NCBI RefSeq assembly: GCF_010093065.1
Contig: NZ_CP048113.1
Location: 3,038,001-3,102,000 of the forward strand
Length of the DNA stretch: 64,000 nucleotides
Direction: 5' to 3'
Source of the DNA: Chitinophaga agri
GTDB lineage: Bacteria > Bacteroidota > Bacteroidia > Chitinophagales > Chitinophagaceae
This document shows positions 27,506-35,410 of the stretch, piece after piece. Made by a program: the position numbers and the translations under genes. The first letter of the stretch is position 1. Each line of letters opens with the position of its first letter. The notes beneath the pieces are model-generated. The model was not told where the DNA came from. It searched no databases and saw only the letters and a program-made list of their open reading frames with translations.

Positions 27506-28318
27506 TCATATATCAGAATACTCCGCAGGCTGCAGGAAAATGATCTCTGCCCTGGTCATATTATGTGCATACTGAGGCTGTGCCAGCAACATTTTCCATT
27601 GCTCATCCGCGCTGAACGCTTTCCAGTGTTCATCCCTGGAAGCCTTGTTGTCAAATGTGGTCATATACATGAGGTTCGGCATACGGCTGCCACTCAATAC
27701 TTCCGCATAAAACACCGCGTTAAAACCCAGTCTTTTGAAGATGCCTACTTCATCCCCTTTGTTGAACATATCTACTTTATTACGGTACAGTTTATCCGTC
27801 GGACTTTCATAGCTCCGTAATTCGTATACGCGTTCACTTTTGGCGCCTGTTAAGCGGGGCAACGCCATTTTCGGCATACCAGGAAACGCCTGCAGGATAA
27901 TGGTTTCCTGACGTACATAAGTGGGTTTATCCCATGCTGCATCAATAAAATCCTTTGCAGCTGCCACGTATGTGCTGTTCTGCAATAAGGTGGAAGGCAT
28001 CTGTAAAAGCTGCTCTGCAGAATTGCCAGGGAAGAATACATAGACCCTCCGGTCAGCCGCAGTATCATTCCCGATGGGTTTGAACACGCCTACGTTTGCA
28101 GCACCCGCTTTATGTAAAGCCGGCATCAGCGCATTTTTCAGGTAAGCATCCATCCGGGCTTCCTGCTCAGCATCTTTCAGATGGTAGACCAGTATGCTGT
28201 AGTATTCTTTCTTGGGAGGTGCCGGATGTGCCGCCTGTAGCAATGATGGTAACAGGATCAGCAGCAAACCAGCCAACATCGCATGACAGGTGTTCAATGA
28301 GACATGTCTTGTTTTCAC
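27506..28318 (-). CDS. secreted NIPSNAP-domain protein
   Basis: NIPSNAP-family protein with two ferredoxin-like halves: EYYSILVYHLKDAEQ near the start, and RVYELRSYESPTDKLYRNKV with MPNLMYMTTFDNKASRDEHW in the second half. The N-terminus has a hydrophobic export signal (LAGLLLILLPSLLQA). The GTG at 28318 gives a charged n-region, and ATG 28279 is the alternative (257 residues). The open frame runs further upstream, but that part is antisense to the repetitive end of pnp and is not coding. Function of secreted bacterial NIPSNAPs is unknown. It may be co-transcribed behind pnp only if the terminator at 28440-28472 leaks. Confidence 0.8.
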   Translation of the reverse strand: MKTRHVSLNTCHAMLAGLLLILLPSLLQAAHPAPPKKEYYSILVYHLKDAEQEARMDAYLKNALMPALHKAGAANVGVFKPIGNDTAADRRVYVFFPGNSAEQLLQMPSTLLQNSTYVAAAKDFIDAAWDKPTYVRQETIILQAFPGMPKMALPRLTGAKSERVYELRSYESPTDKLYRNKVDMFNKGDEVGIFKRLGFNAVFYAEVLSGSRMPNLMYMTTFDNKASRDEHWKAFSADEQWKMLLAQPQYAHNMTRAEIIFLQPAEYSDI

Positions 28319-28439
28319 TTGTGTGGAAGTTTTAATGGACCATAAAATGTGTAACACTACGGTAAGATACGACTTATAAACACTGGCAGGTAACAGGTAG
28401 CTACTACAAAATAAAATAGCCTGGAACGGGCATAAAAAA

Positions 28440-28472
28440 AGCAGCCGGTCTGTGTAATACAGAACGGCTGCT
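28440..28472 (-). terminator. terminator after pnp
   Basis: AGCAGCCG and CTGT pair with ACAG and CGGCTGCT around a small loop (one 2-base internal mismatch), followed on the minus strand by a run of seven T. It lies 25 bases after the pnp stop. Confidence 0.88.
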
Positions 28473-28496
28473 ATATATTTTAGTCTGTTGAAAAGA

Positions 28497-30884
28497 CTAT
28501 TCTTCGTCAAATACTGGTTCCTGAGGATTATCGTTCTCAGGAGCATTAGGACGAGGAGCACGATCACGATCACCGCCACGGTCGCCACCATCACGTGGGC
28601 CACGACGATCACCACGGTCGCCACCGCGATCACGGTCACCGCCACGGTCGTTACGGAAAGGAGGACGTCCACCGCGGTCACCTCTGTCACCACGATCGCC
28701 TCTGTCGCCGCGATCACCTCTGTCGCCACGGTCACCGCGCTCTCCACCTTCAGGTCTTTCTACATAACCTTCTGGTTTTGGCATCAGTATACGACGGCTC
28801 AGTTTGAACTTACCAGTCTTAGGATCGGTACCTACCAGTTTCACTTTCACTTTTTCACCTTCGGTCAGTACACCATCCATTGTTTCAAGGCGTTTCCATG
28901 AAACTTCGGAGATATGCAGCAAACCTTGTTTACCAGGCAGGAATTCAACGAACGCACCGTAAGGCATTACTGACTTAACAGTTGATTCGTAGACTTCGCC
29001 GATCTCAGGTACAGCTACGATACCTTTTATCCACTCGAGCGCTTTCATCAGCCCTTCTTTCTGTGCGGAGAAGATGCTTACTTCACCGGTTTCACCAACT
29101 TCTTCGATGTTGATGGTAGTACCGGTTTCACGCTGAATTTCCTGAATTACTTTACCACCTGGTCCGATCACAGCACCGATAAATTCGCGGTCGATGATCA
29201 GTTTCTCCATACGAGGAGCATGTGGTTTTGGTTCCGGACGAGGTGCTTCCATGCAGGCGTACATAGCGTCAATGATGTGGAGACGGCCATGACGTGCCTG
29301 CTCCAGTGCTTTACGCATTACGTCCATGCTCAGACCATCTACCTTGATATCCATCTGGATACCGCAGATACCGTCACGGGTACCGGTTACTTTGAAGTCC
29401 ATATCACCCAGGTGATCTTCATCACCGAGGATGTCGGTCAGTACAGCCCATTTACCATCACCAGCGCGGGAGATGAGGCCCATTGCCACACCGGAAACGT
29501 GTTTAGGCAAAGGCACACCAGCGTCCATCAGTGCCAGGGAACCAGCACATACTGTCGCCATGGAAGAGGAACCGTTAGACTCGAGGATATCGGATACTAC
29601 ACGTACGGTATAAGCGTATTCGCTACCTGGCATCATCTGCCTCAGGGAACGCATCGCCAGGTTACCGTGACCCACCTCACGACGACCAGGGCCGCGCATT
29701 GGTTTGGTTTCACCCGTAGAGAACGGAGGGAAGTTATAGTGAAGTATGAACTTAGTGTATTTGGAATTAGCTGCGCTTTCGATCAGCAGCTCATCATCCG
29801 GCGTACCCAGGGTCACTGTGGTCAGGGACTGGGTTTCACCGCGTGTGAACAGTGCAGAACCGTGTGGAGAAGGCAGGATATCTGTTTCCATTACCAGCGG
29901 ACGTACCTGATCCAGTTTACGGCCATCCAGACGGATAGATTCATCCAGGATCATGTTACGTATCACTTCCTTTTCGAGGCTATGGAAGTATTTACCTACC
30001 AGTGGAGCGTCTTCTTCAGGCAGCTCACCCAGGTGTTCTACCAGCTCTTCGCTGATCTTATCGAATGCGTCTGCACGATCATGCTTCGCGGAAGCAGATC
30101 TTGCTACGCCGAGAATGCGGTCTTTAGCGAAATCAGCGATTTTAGCTTTCAGTTCCTCATTCGCATATGGTAAGTCGTATGCACGTTTGCCGGTTACGCC
30201 AGCTTTTGCACGGAGTTCTTCCTGTGCTTTCACCTGTACGCGGATAGCGTTGTGCGCGATCTCGATTGCTTTGATAATATCTTCCTCGCTGCACTCCTTA
30301 CTTTCACCTTCCACCATCATGATGTTCTTGTCAGTAGCACCAATGATGAAGTCCATGTCTGCTTTTTCCAGCGGAGTACGGTTCGGATTTATAACTAATT
30401 CACCGTCGATGCGGGCAACTCTTACTTCGGAGATAATTTCCTGGATAGGCACATCAGATACTGCCAGTGCAGCAGATGCAGCCAGACAAGCCAGGGCATC
30501 CGGCATCACTTCCGGATCGGAAGAAATGAGGGAAACCAGTACCTGTACTTCGCAGAAATAATCATCAGGGAACAGTGGGCGCAGTGCGCGGTCGATCAAA
30601 CGTGAAATCAGCACTTCATAATCAGACAGTTTTCCCTCGCGTTTGAAGAAAGAGCCGGGGATACGTCCTGCAGAAGCAAATTTTTCCTGGTAATCAACAG
30701 TAAGGGGGAAGAAAGACTGACCAGGTTTGGGAGTTTTCGCCGCAACAACGGTAGCCAACAGGATACAGTTGCCCAGACGAACCGTAACAGCACCATCTGC
30801 CTGGCGGGCTAACTTACCAGTTTCAATGGTCACGATCCGGCCATCTCCTATATCGAAATTAACTGAGATAGGTGTCAGATTCAT
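28497..30884 (-). CDS. pnp: polyribonucleotide nucleotidyltransferase (PNPase) with Gly-Asp-Arg tail
   Basis: Phosphorolytic 3'-5' exoribonuclease of the RNA degradosome, 795 residues, trimeric. Two RNase PH cores are visible (TVRLGNCILLATVVA and GETQSLTTVTLGT), then the KH domain (FIGAVIGPGGKVIQEIQRET) and the S1 domain (GEVYESTVKSVMPYGAFVEF). After the S1 domain comes an unusual tail of about 85 residues with seven consecutive GDR triplets and further RGG/GDR runs, ending in an acidic segment. The normal family length is about 700-715, so the tail is an addition. It lies downstream of rpsO, as in many bacteria, with a terminator hairpin between them. Confidence 0.97.
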   Translation of the reverse strand: MNLTPISVNFDIGDGRIVTIETGKLARQADGAVTVRLGNCILLATVVAAKTPKPGQSFFPLTVDYQEKFASAGRIPGSFFKREGKLSDYEVLISRLIDRALRPLFPDDYFCEVQVLVSLISSDPEVMPDALACLAASAALAVSDVPIQEIISEVRVARIDGELVINPNRTPLEKADMDFIIGATDKNIMMVEGESKECSEEDIIKAIEIAHNAIRVQVKAQEELRAKAGVTGKRAYDLPYANEELKAKIADFAKDRILGVARSASAKHDRADAFDKISEELVEHLGELPEEDAPLVGKYFHSLEKEVIRNMILDESIRLDGRKLDQVRPLVMETDILPSPHGSALFTRGETQSLTTVTLGTPDDELLIESAANSKYTKFILHYNFPPFSTGETKPMRGPGRREVGHGNLAMRSLRQMMPGSEYAYTVRVVSDILESNGSSSMATVCAGSLALMDAGVPLPKHVSGVAMGLISRAGDGKWAVLTDILGDEDHLGDMDFKVTGTRDGICGIQMDIKVDGLSMDVMRKALEQARHGRLHIIDAMYACMEAPRPEPKPHAPRMEKLIIDREFIGAVIGPGGKVIQEIQRETGTTINIEEVGETGEVSIFSAQKEGLMKALEWIKGIVAVPEIGEVYESTVKSVMPYGAFVEFLPGKQGLLHISEVSWKRLETMDGVLTEGEKVKVKLVGTDPKTGKFKLSRRILMPKPEGYVERPEGGERGDRGDRGDRGDRGDRGDRGDRGGRPPFRNDRGGDRDRGGDRGDRRGPRDGGDRGGDRDRAPRPNAPENDNPQEPVFDEE

Positions 30885-30921
30885 AAAAAGAGAAGATTAA
30901 AATGGTATACCTAAAAAAAAA

Positions 30922-30950
30922 CTATTCCCAACCTTATAAGTTGGGAATAG
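30922..30950 (-). terminator. terminator/attenuator between rpsO and pnp
   Basis: An 11-bp stem, CTATTCCCAAC with GTTGGGAATAG, and a 7-base loop are followed on the minus strand by nine T. It lies 20 bases after rpsO and 38 before pnp. Confidence 0.88.
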
Positions 30951-30969
30951 CGCTATAAAAAAGTTCCTA

Positions 30970-31242
30970 TTATTTTCTGAGACCTAATTTCTCAAGCAGG
31001 GCACGGTAGCCTGTGAGGTTAGTTTTAGAAAGGTAGGAAAGCAGGCGCTTTCTCTGACCTACCATTTTCATCAAACCGCGGTGTGTAGAAAAGTCCTTTT
31101 TATTTTGTTTCAGGTGACTGGAAATGCTGTTGATACGTTCTGTCAGCAGTGCGATTTGCGCTTCTACAGAACCGGTATTTTTCTCGCTTCCACCAAATTC
31201 TTTAAAAATATTGGCTTTCTTTTCAACAGTTAAGTAAGACAT
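30970..31242 (-). CDS. rpsO: 30S ribosomal protein S15
   Basis: Primary 16S rRNA binding protein of the small-subunit platform; 90 residues, the normal size. The family signature is recognisable in NSISSHLKQNKKDFSTHRGL and MVGQRKRLLSYLSKTN. The gene has a near-perfect promoter (31296-31326) and precedes pnp. In E. coli S15 represses its own translation; nothing here proves that. Confidence 0.98.
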   Translation of the reverse strand: MSYLTVEKKANIFKEFGGSEKNTGSVEAQIALLTERINSISSHLKQNKKDFSTHRGLMKMVGQRKRLLSYLSKTNLTGYRALLEKLGLRK

Positions 31243-31295
31243 CTTTAATAAATAATAAAATGATAAAGGTTTATTTAGTCGCTATTTTTCCGGGG

Positions 31296-31326
31296 CAAAG
31301 GTATATCAAATATTGTGAATTAACAA
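31296..31326 (-). promoter_or_regulatory. rpsO: rpsO promoter
   Basis: On the minus strand TTG (31326-31324), 20 bases, then TACCTTTG (31303-31296), an exact TAnnTTTG. It predicts a leader of about 45 bases. Confidence 0.75.
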
Positions 31327-31479
31327 TTTCGTAAAAATTTTAGCGGAAAAGATACCCCGGACGTATGGTCTACTTCCAGTTGTTGTTCCTTCACAAAAAG
31401 CTTTACTCGTTGATAATCAGATTTGTATATCTCTGCTCAACCCCGTGAGGTGCAAAGTTCTGAAATTTTTCGCAAATAA

Positions 31480-32172
31480 CTACACAAAGGTTACACTTGC
31501 GTGGTCAGTTACCTTGCCATTTTCTGTACGTAATACCCTGGACGGGAATTTCTGTAATAATATATAGTCATGCGTAGCCATTACCACAGCAGCACCTTCT
31601 TCCCTGCTGATCCTGAACAATAACTGCATGATGCCGTCAGATGTTTCAGGGTCCAGGTTTCCGGTAGGCTCATCGGCAAGGATCAGTTTAGGAGAATTGA
31701 GCATCGCACGGGCAATATCCACACGCTGCTGCTCTCCACCACTCAGCTCATAAGGCATTTTAAAGCCTTTCGTGTTCAAACCGACCTTATCCAGCACGTC
31801 GTTGATCTTCTCTTCCATTTTCTTATTATCCGTCCAGCCAGTCGCCTTCAGGGCAAACTTCAGGTTGTCATGCACATTCCTGTCCGTCAGCAGCTGAAAA
31901 TCCTGGAATACCACGCCCAGGTTACGGCGCAGATACGGCACCTTCTTCCAGTCCATCTTCTTCAGGTCAAATCCCACTACCTGACCCGTACCTTCTTTCA
32001 GCGATAGATCTCCGTAAAGCGTTTTCAGCAAGCTCGATTTACCGGTTCCGGTACGACCTATCAGGTATACAAATTCTCCTTTGTTCACAGTAATATTCAC
32101 GTCTGCAAGGATCAGGGATGTACCCTGGTAGATATTCACATTGGATAACTGTATGATCGGTTGTTCTGTCAT
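31480..32172 (-). CDS. ftsE: FtsE-like ABC transporter ATP-binding protein
   Basis: ATPase of 230 residues with Walker A GRTGTGKSS (39-47), signature LSGGEQQRVDIARAM, Walker B LILADEPTGNLD and switch MATHD. Sequence and length fit FtsE, which with FtsX controls cell-wall hydrolases at the division site. No ftsX is in the window, so the partner must be elsewhere; LolD/MacB-type ATPases are the alternatives. Monocistronic here. Confidence 0.8.
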   Translation of the reverse strand: MTEQPIIQLSNVNIYQGTSLILADVNITVNKGEFVYLIGRTGTGKSSLLKTLYGDLSLKEGTGQVVGFDLKKMDWKKVPYLRRNLGVVFQDFQLLTDRNVHDNLKFALKATGWTDNKKMEEKINDVLDKVGLNTKGFKMPYELSGGEQQRVDIARAMLNSPKLILADEPTGNLDPETSDGIMQLLFRISREEGAAVVMATHDYILLQKFPSRVLRTENGKVTDHASVTFV

Positions 32173-32197
32173 TTCTGCCGTATGGGTTTAGTAAAAA

Positions 32198-32205
32198 CAA
32201 AAATA
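32198..32205 (-). promoter_or_regulatory. ftsE: candidate ftsE -7 element
   Basis: On the minus strand TATTTTTG, an exact match to TAnnTTTG, lies 25 bases before the ATG. The nearest TTG (32224-32222) is 16 bases upstream, rather close. Confidence 0.4.
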
Positions 32206-32350
32206 GCTATTTATAGTAACACAATTCAGGCCAGGTGATCATATTTCTTTTAACATCCATCTATTCCCGGCAGTCATCCCTATGGTAGCGCCCTGCGCTT
32301 GACGCTGCTGTACCTTCTCCTGTCTATGGTATCAACAAACAATGTTGTAT

Positions 32351-32386
32351 AACTAAAAAAATAGTTTGTAAACTAAAAAACTAGTT
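32351..32386. promoter_or_regulatory. double BlaI-type operator
   Basis: Two palindromes, AACTA-N6-TAGTT at 32351-32366 and again at 32371-32386, are spaced exactly 20 bp apart (two helical turns). They overlap the -33 box and reach the -7 box of the BlaI-like gene. Known BlaI/MecI operators are also short dyads, built on TACA/TGTA-type half-sites; these half-sites differ. Binding by the adjacent repressor is inferred. Confidence 0.65.
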
Positions 32387-32395
32387 ATACCTTTA
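32365..32395 (+). promoter_or_regulatory. promoter of the BlaI/BlaR1 operon
   Basis: TTTG (32365-32368), 19 bases, then TACCTTTA (32388-32395), one base off TAnnTTTG. The predicted start is about 20 bases before the ATG at 32421. The two AACTA-N6-TAGTT dyads overlap it, so a bound repressor would block polymerase. Confidence 0.65.
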
Positions 32396-32420
32396 GTTCA
32401 AGCAATAAAACGATAAGGAT

Positions 32421-32801
32421 ATGACAGTTGTAAAAACACTTACCAAAGCAGAAGAACAGGTTATGCAGGCCCTCTGGCAAACCGGACCGGCCTTCGTTAA
32501 AGACCTGATCGATCTGATGCCGGAACCCAAACCACATTATAATACGGTATCCACGCTGATTAAGATCCTACAGGAAAAAGGGTTTGTTGACTATAAAGCC
32601 TTCGGCAAATCCTACCAGTACTTTGCCCTCATCAGTAAAGATGAATACAGCCGTAATACCATGCAAAACTTCGTGAAAGGGTACTTCTCTGGCTCTTTCA
32701 GAGAAATGGTCTCCTTTTTCGTAAAGGAAAAAGATCTCAGTGTCAATGAATTGGAACAAGTCCTGCAACAAATCAAGCACGCTAAAAACGAACAACCATG
32801 A
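32421..32801 (+). CDS. BlaI/MecI/CopY-family repressor
   Basis: Winged-helix repressor of 126 residues. LTKAEEQVMQALWQTGPAFVKDL and HYNTVSTLIKILQEKGFV are the typical wing-helix sequences of the Penicillinase_R family, followed by a C-terminal dimerisation helix. In the known systems a BlaR1-type sensor triggers cleavage of the repressor. It overlaps the sensor gene by 4 bases (ATGA), the usual arrangement, and its own promoter carries two candidate operators. No beta-lactamase gene is adjacent. Confidence 0.93.
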   Translation: MTVVKTLTKAEEQVMQALWQTGPAFVKDLIDLMPEPKPHYNTVSTLIKILQEKGFVDYKAFGKSYQYFALISKDEYSRNTMQNFVKGYFSGSFREMVSFFVKEKDLSVNELEQVLQQIKHAKNEQP

Positions 32802-34039
32802 ACGCATTTCTTCCTTACGTAATAAAAATGCTCCTATGTTCCGGCATACTATATGGCTACTATGCCCTCGTACTGAAAAACAGATCCTTCCACCGCTGGA
32901 ACAGGGCATTTATTCTGCTGGCTGTTATTGCCTCCCTCCTGATCCCCACGTTACAATTCGCTATTAACACGGCGCCACTCCCTGCGCAGCAACTGAATAT
33001 GGTCATCGTATGTGCATACGCCAGTGAAAGCCTTCAGAAAGCCGGTATGGACCCTGGCGCCTGGTTACCCGGCGGTTTATACCTGCTCATCACCCTCCTG
33101 CTGCTGATGAATGTGGCCCGCAACTGGATCATGGTAACACGCCTGGCCCGTGGCGGACAAAAAACCCTGCATAATGGCTACCGTCTGGTAAGCCATCCGC
33201 AGGTAAAATCCACCTTTTCTTTTTTCGGTGATATATTCTGGGCAGAAGATGTTACTAAAGACAGCCCTGAAGGTCGCCAGATCCTGAAACACGAACTGGC
33301 GCATGTACGCGGCGGACATACCGGAGAAAAACTGTTCATGCAGATCATCTGCGCTATATGCTGGTTCAATCCGTTCTTCCACCTGCTTAAAAAAGAACTG
33401 GCCATGGTACACGAATTCCTGGCAGATAAAGCAGCCATCGAAGATACCGGGCGGGAAGAGTATGCACGTACCTTACTGCAGGCCACCTTACAAACACGCC
33501 TTCCACTCATGATCAATACATTCGGACAGGCCCCTGTCAAACGCCGCATCCTCATGCTGTTCACACAACGGTCGCGCTATTCGCTGATGAGAAGGATCAT
33601 TGTGGTACCCGTTGTACTGATCCTGGGTGTTGCCATCGGCTGCCAGCAGGACCTTGATCTTAAACCGGAAAATATAGCCATTGCAGCTAAGTCAGTTACT
33701 CAGACAGCCGATGATAATGAAGTATATACCTTCGTCAGCGACCCTCCGACCTTCCCTGGTGGAGAAGATAAGCTGCACATGTACCTGGCCCGTTCGATCA
33801 GATATCCACGGAAAGCGCAGGAGAATAATTTAACAGGTACTGTTTTTGTCAATTTCGTGGTGGATGCAGCCGGAAACATCACACAGGTAAAAACAGTGGG
33901 CAAAACAATAGGCGGCGGACTGGAAGAAGAATCTATCCGCGTAGTTAAAGGGATGAATAAATGGAATCCAGGCAAACAGCATGGTAAAGTAGTAGCCGTG
34001 GCCTTTAACCTGCCCATCAGGTATACAATCCAAGAATAA
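32798..34039 (+). CDS. BlaR1-type M56 metalloprotease with C-terminal TonB-like domain
   Basis: A 413-residue membrane sensor-protease. Hydrophobic helices lie near residues 36-56, 92-112, 178-195 and 268-286, with the cytosolic zinc site HELAH (165-169) and HEFLAD (205-210) between. Beyond the last helix there is no penicillin-binding domain. Instead residues about 325-413 form a TonB C-terminal-like fold (GTVFVNFVVDAAGNITQVKT, and GKVVAVAFNLPI at the end). This M56-TonB architecture is common in Bacteroidota. The ligand is unknown; envelope or antibiotic stress is a guess from the family. Confidence 0.88.
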   Translation: MNAFLPYVIKMLLCSGILYGYYALVLKNRSFHRWNRAFILLAVIASLLIPTLQFAINTAPLPAQQLNMVIVCAYASESLQKAGMDPGAWLPGGLYLLITLLLLMNVARNWIMVTRLARGGQKTLHNGYRLVSHPQVKSTFSFFGDIFWAEDVTKDSPEGRQILKHELAHVRGGHTGEKLFMQIICAICWFNPFFHLLKKELAMVHEFLADKAAIEDTGREEYARTLLQATLQTRLPLMINTFGQAPVKRRILMLFTQRSRYSLMRRIIVVPVVLILGVAIGCQQDLDLKPENIAIAAKSVTQTADDNEVYTFVSDPPTFPGGEDKLHMYLARSIRYPRKAQENNLTGTVFVNFVVDAAGNITQVKTVGKTIGGGLEEESIRVVKGMNKWNPGKQHGKVVAVAFNLPIRYTIQE

Positions 34040-34072
34040 GATATCGTTACACTATCATAGTAGATCAAACAA

Positions 34073-34098
34073 GAGGCCCGTCCATATGGACGGGCCTC
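34073..34098 (+). terminator. stem-loop after the BlaR1-like gene
   Basis: GAGGCCCGTCCATATGGACGGGCCTC is a perfect 26-base palindrome between convergent genes (quoted in halves: GAGGCCCGTCCAT and its complement). Neither side has a good T run, so it is only a probable terminator. Confidence 0.6.
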
Positions 34099-34123
34099 CT
34101 CTATATAGATAGTATTGTTATGA

Positions 34124-35302
34124 TCAGTTATACACAAACTCACCCTGTGTGCTGCGCACTGTTACCTGTTTCACTGCTGATGGCTCTACACGACCTACGA
34201 TCTGTGCGTCAATGTTAAAGCTTTTGCTGATCCTGATAATATCTGCCGCGATCTCTTCCGGTACATACAGTTCCATACGATGGCCCATGTTAAATACCTG
34301 GTACATTTCTTTCCAGCTGGTGCCTGATTGCTCCTGGATCAGCTGAAACAGTGGCGGGATCGGGAACAGGTTATCTTTTATCACATGCAGGTTATCGATG
34401 AAGTGCAATACTTTGGTTTGCGCACCACCACTGCAATGTACCATGCCGTGTATACGGGAACGATAGGCCTCCAGGATCTGTTTGATCACCGGTGCATAGG
34501 TACGGGTAGGTGATAATACCAACCGGCCCGCATCTATTGTCCCGAAGCCCGGCACCTCCACTTTATCGGTCAGTGATTTTTTACCACTGAATACCAGGTC
34601 ATAAGGAATACCCGGATCGAAGCTTTCAGGATATCTTTCCGCTACCTGTTTATTAAACACATCGTGACGGGCAGAGGTTAGCCCATTGCTGCCCATGCCG
34701 CCATTATAGGATTTCTCGTAAGAAGCCTGTCCATAGGAGGCCAGTCCAACGATCACATCTCCTGCCTGGATAGTATGGTTAGAGATCACTTCTGATCTTT
34801 TCATACGGCAGGTAACAGTGGAATCCACTATGATAGTACGTACCAGATCACCCACATCAGCGGTTTCGCCACCAGTGGAATGAATACTGATTCCATGATT
34901 ACGCAGTTCTTCCAGGATCTCTTCCGTACCATTGATGATAGCGGCGATCACCTCACCGGGGATCAGCTGCTTATTACGGCCGATGGTCGAAGACAGCAGG
35001 ATATTTTCTGTAGCGCCCACACAAAGCAGGTCGTCGATATTCATGATGATCGCGTCCTGTGCGATGCCTCTCCACACGTCCAGGTCACCGGTTTCTTTCC
35101 AGTATGTGTAAGCCAGGGAAGATTTGGTACCTGCTCCGTCAGCATGCATAATATTGCAATATTCTTCCTGTCCGCCCAGGATATCGGGCACTATTTTACA
35201 GAAAGCCTTCGGAAAAAGTCCTTTGTCAATATGCTTAATAGCATTGTGCACATCCTCTTTTCCGGCTGAAACGCCGCGCTGCGCGTAGATATTCTGATCC
35301 AC
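34124..35302 (-). CDS. purM: phosphoribosylformylglycinamidine cyclo-ligase (AIR synthase)
   Basis: ATP-dependent closure of the imidazole ring in purine synthesis. The 392-residue protein begins YAQRGVSAGKEDVHNAI, with DGAGTKSSLAY and the ATP-binding stretch STGGETADVGD. It is the longer Bacteroidota form (E. coli PurM is about 345). The start is a GTG: a stop lies four codons upstream in frame and no ATG is available. A -7 box at 35333-35340 is placed about 30 bases upstream. Monocistronic and divergent from ribF. Confidence 0.93.
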   Translation of the reverse strand: MDQNIYAQRGVSAGKEDVHNAIKHIDKGLFPKAFCKIVPDILGGQEEYCNIMHADGAGTKSSLAYTYWKETGDLDVWRGIAQDAIIMNIDDLLCVGATENILLSSTIGRNKQLIPGEVIAAIINGTEEILEELRNHGISIHSTGGETADVGDLVRTIIVDSTVTCRMKRSEVISNHTIQAGDVIVGLASYGQASYEKSYNGGMGSNGLTSARHDVFNKQVAERYPESFDPGIPYDLVFSGKKSLTDKVEVPGFGTIDAGRLVLSPTRTYAPVIKQILEAYRSRIHGMVHCSGGAQTKVLHFIDNLHVIKDNLFPIPPLFQLIQEQSGTSWKEMYQVFNMGHRMELYVPEEIAADIIRISKSFNIDAQIVGRVEPSAVKQVTVRSTQGEFVYN

Positions 35303-35332
35303 CAGATAATTTTATAAATGAACAATCTGCTG

Positions 35333-35340
35333 CAAAAGTA
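35333..35340 (-). promoter_or_regulatory. purM: candidate purM -7 element
   Basis: On the minus strand TACTTTTG, an exact TAnnTTTG, lies 30 bases before the GTG start. No good -33 box. Confidence 0.4.
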
Positions 35341-35410
35341 ACTGATTAGCCACTTATCTGATATCTAAATGTTGTAATTTGCATAGGATTTTGATCGTTT
35401 AAGGCAATTT

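Noticed and set aside
28319..28747. N-terminal extension of the NIPSNAP reading frame
   Set aside because: It runs through the pnp terminator and the repetitive 3' end of pnp in another frame, giving a Val/Thr/Ala repeat artefact; a signal peptide appears only near 28318-28279.
29220..30173. A 317-codon open frame antisense to pnp
   Set aside because: Lies wholly inside pnp, which has intact RNase PH and KH motifs; composition (many Cys, His and Arg) is that of a shadow frame.
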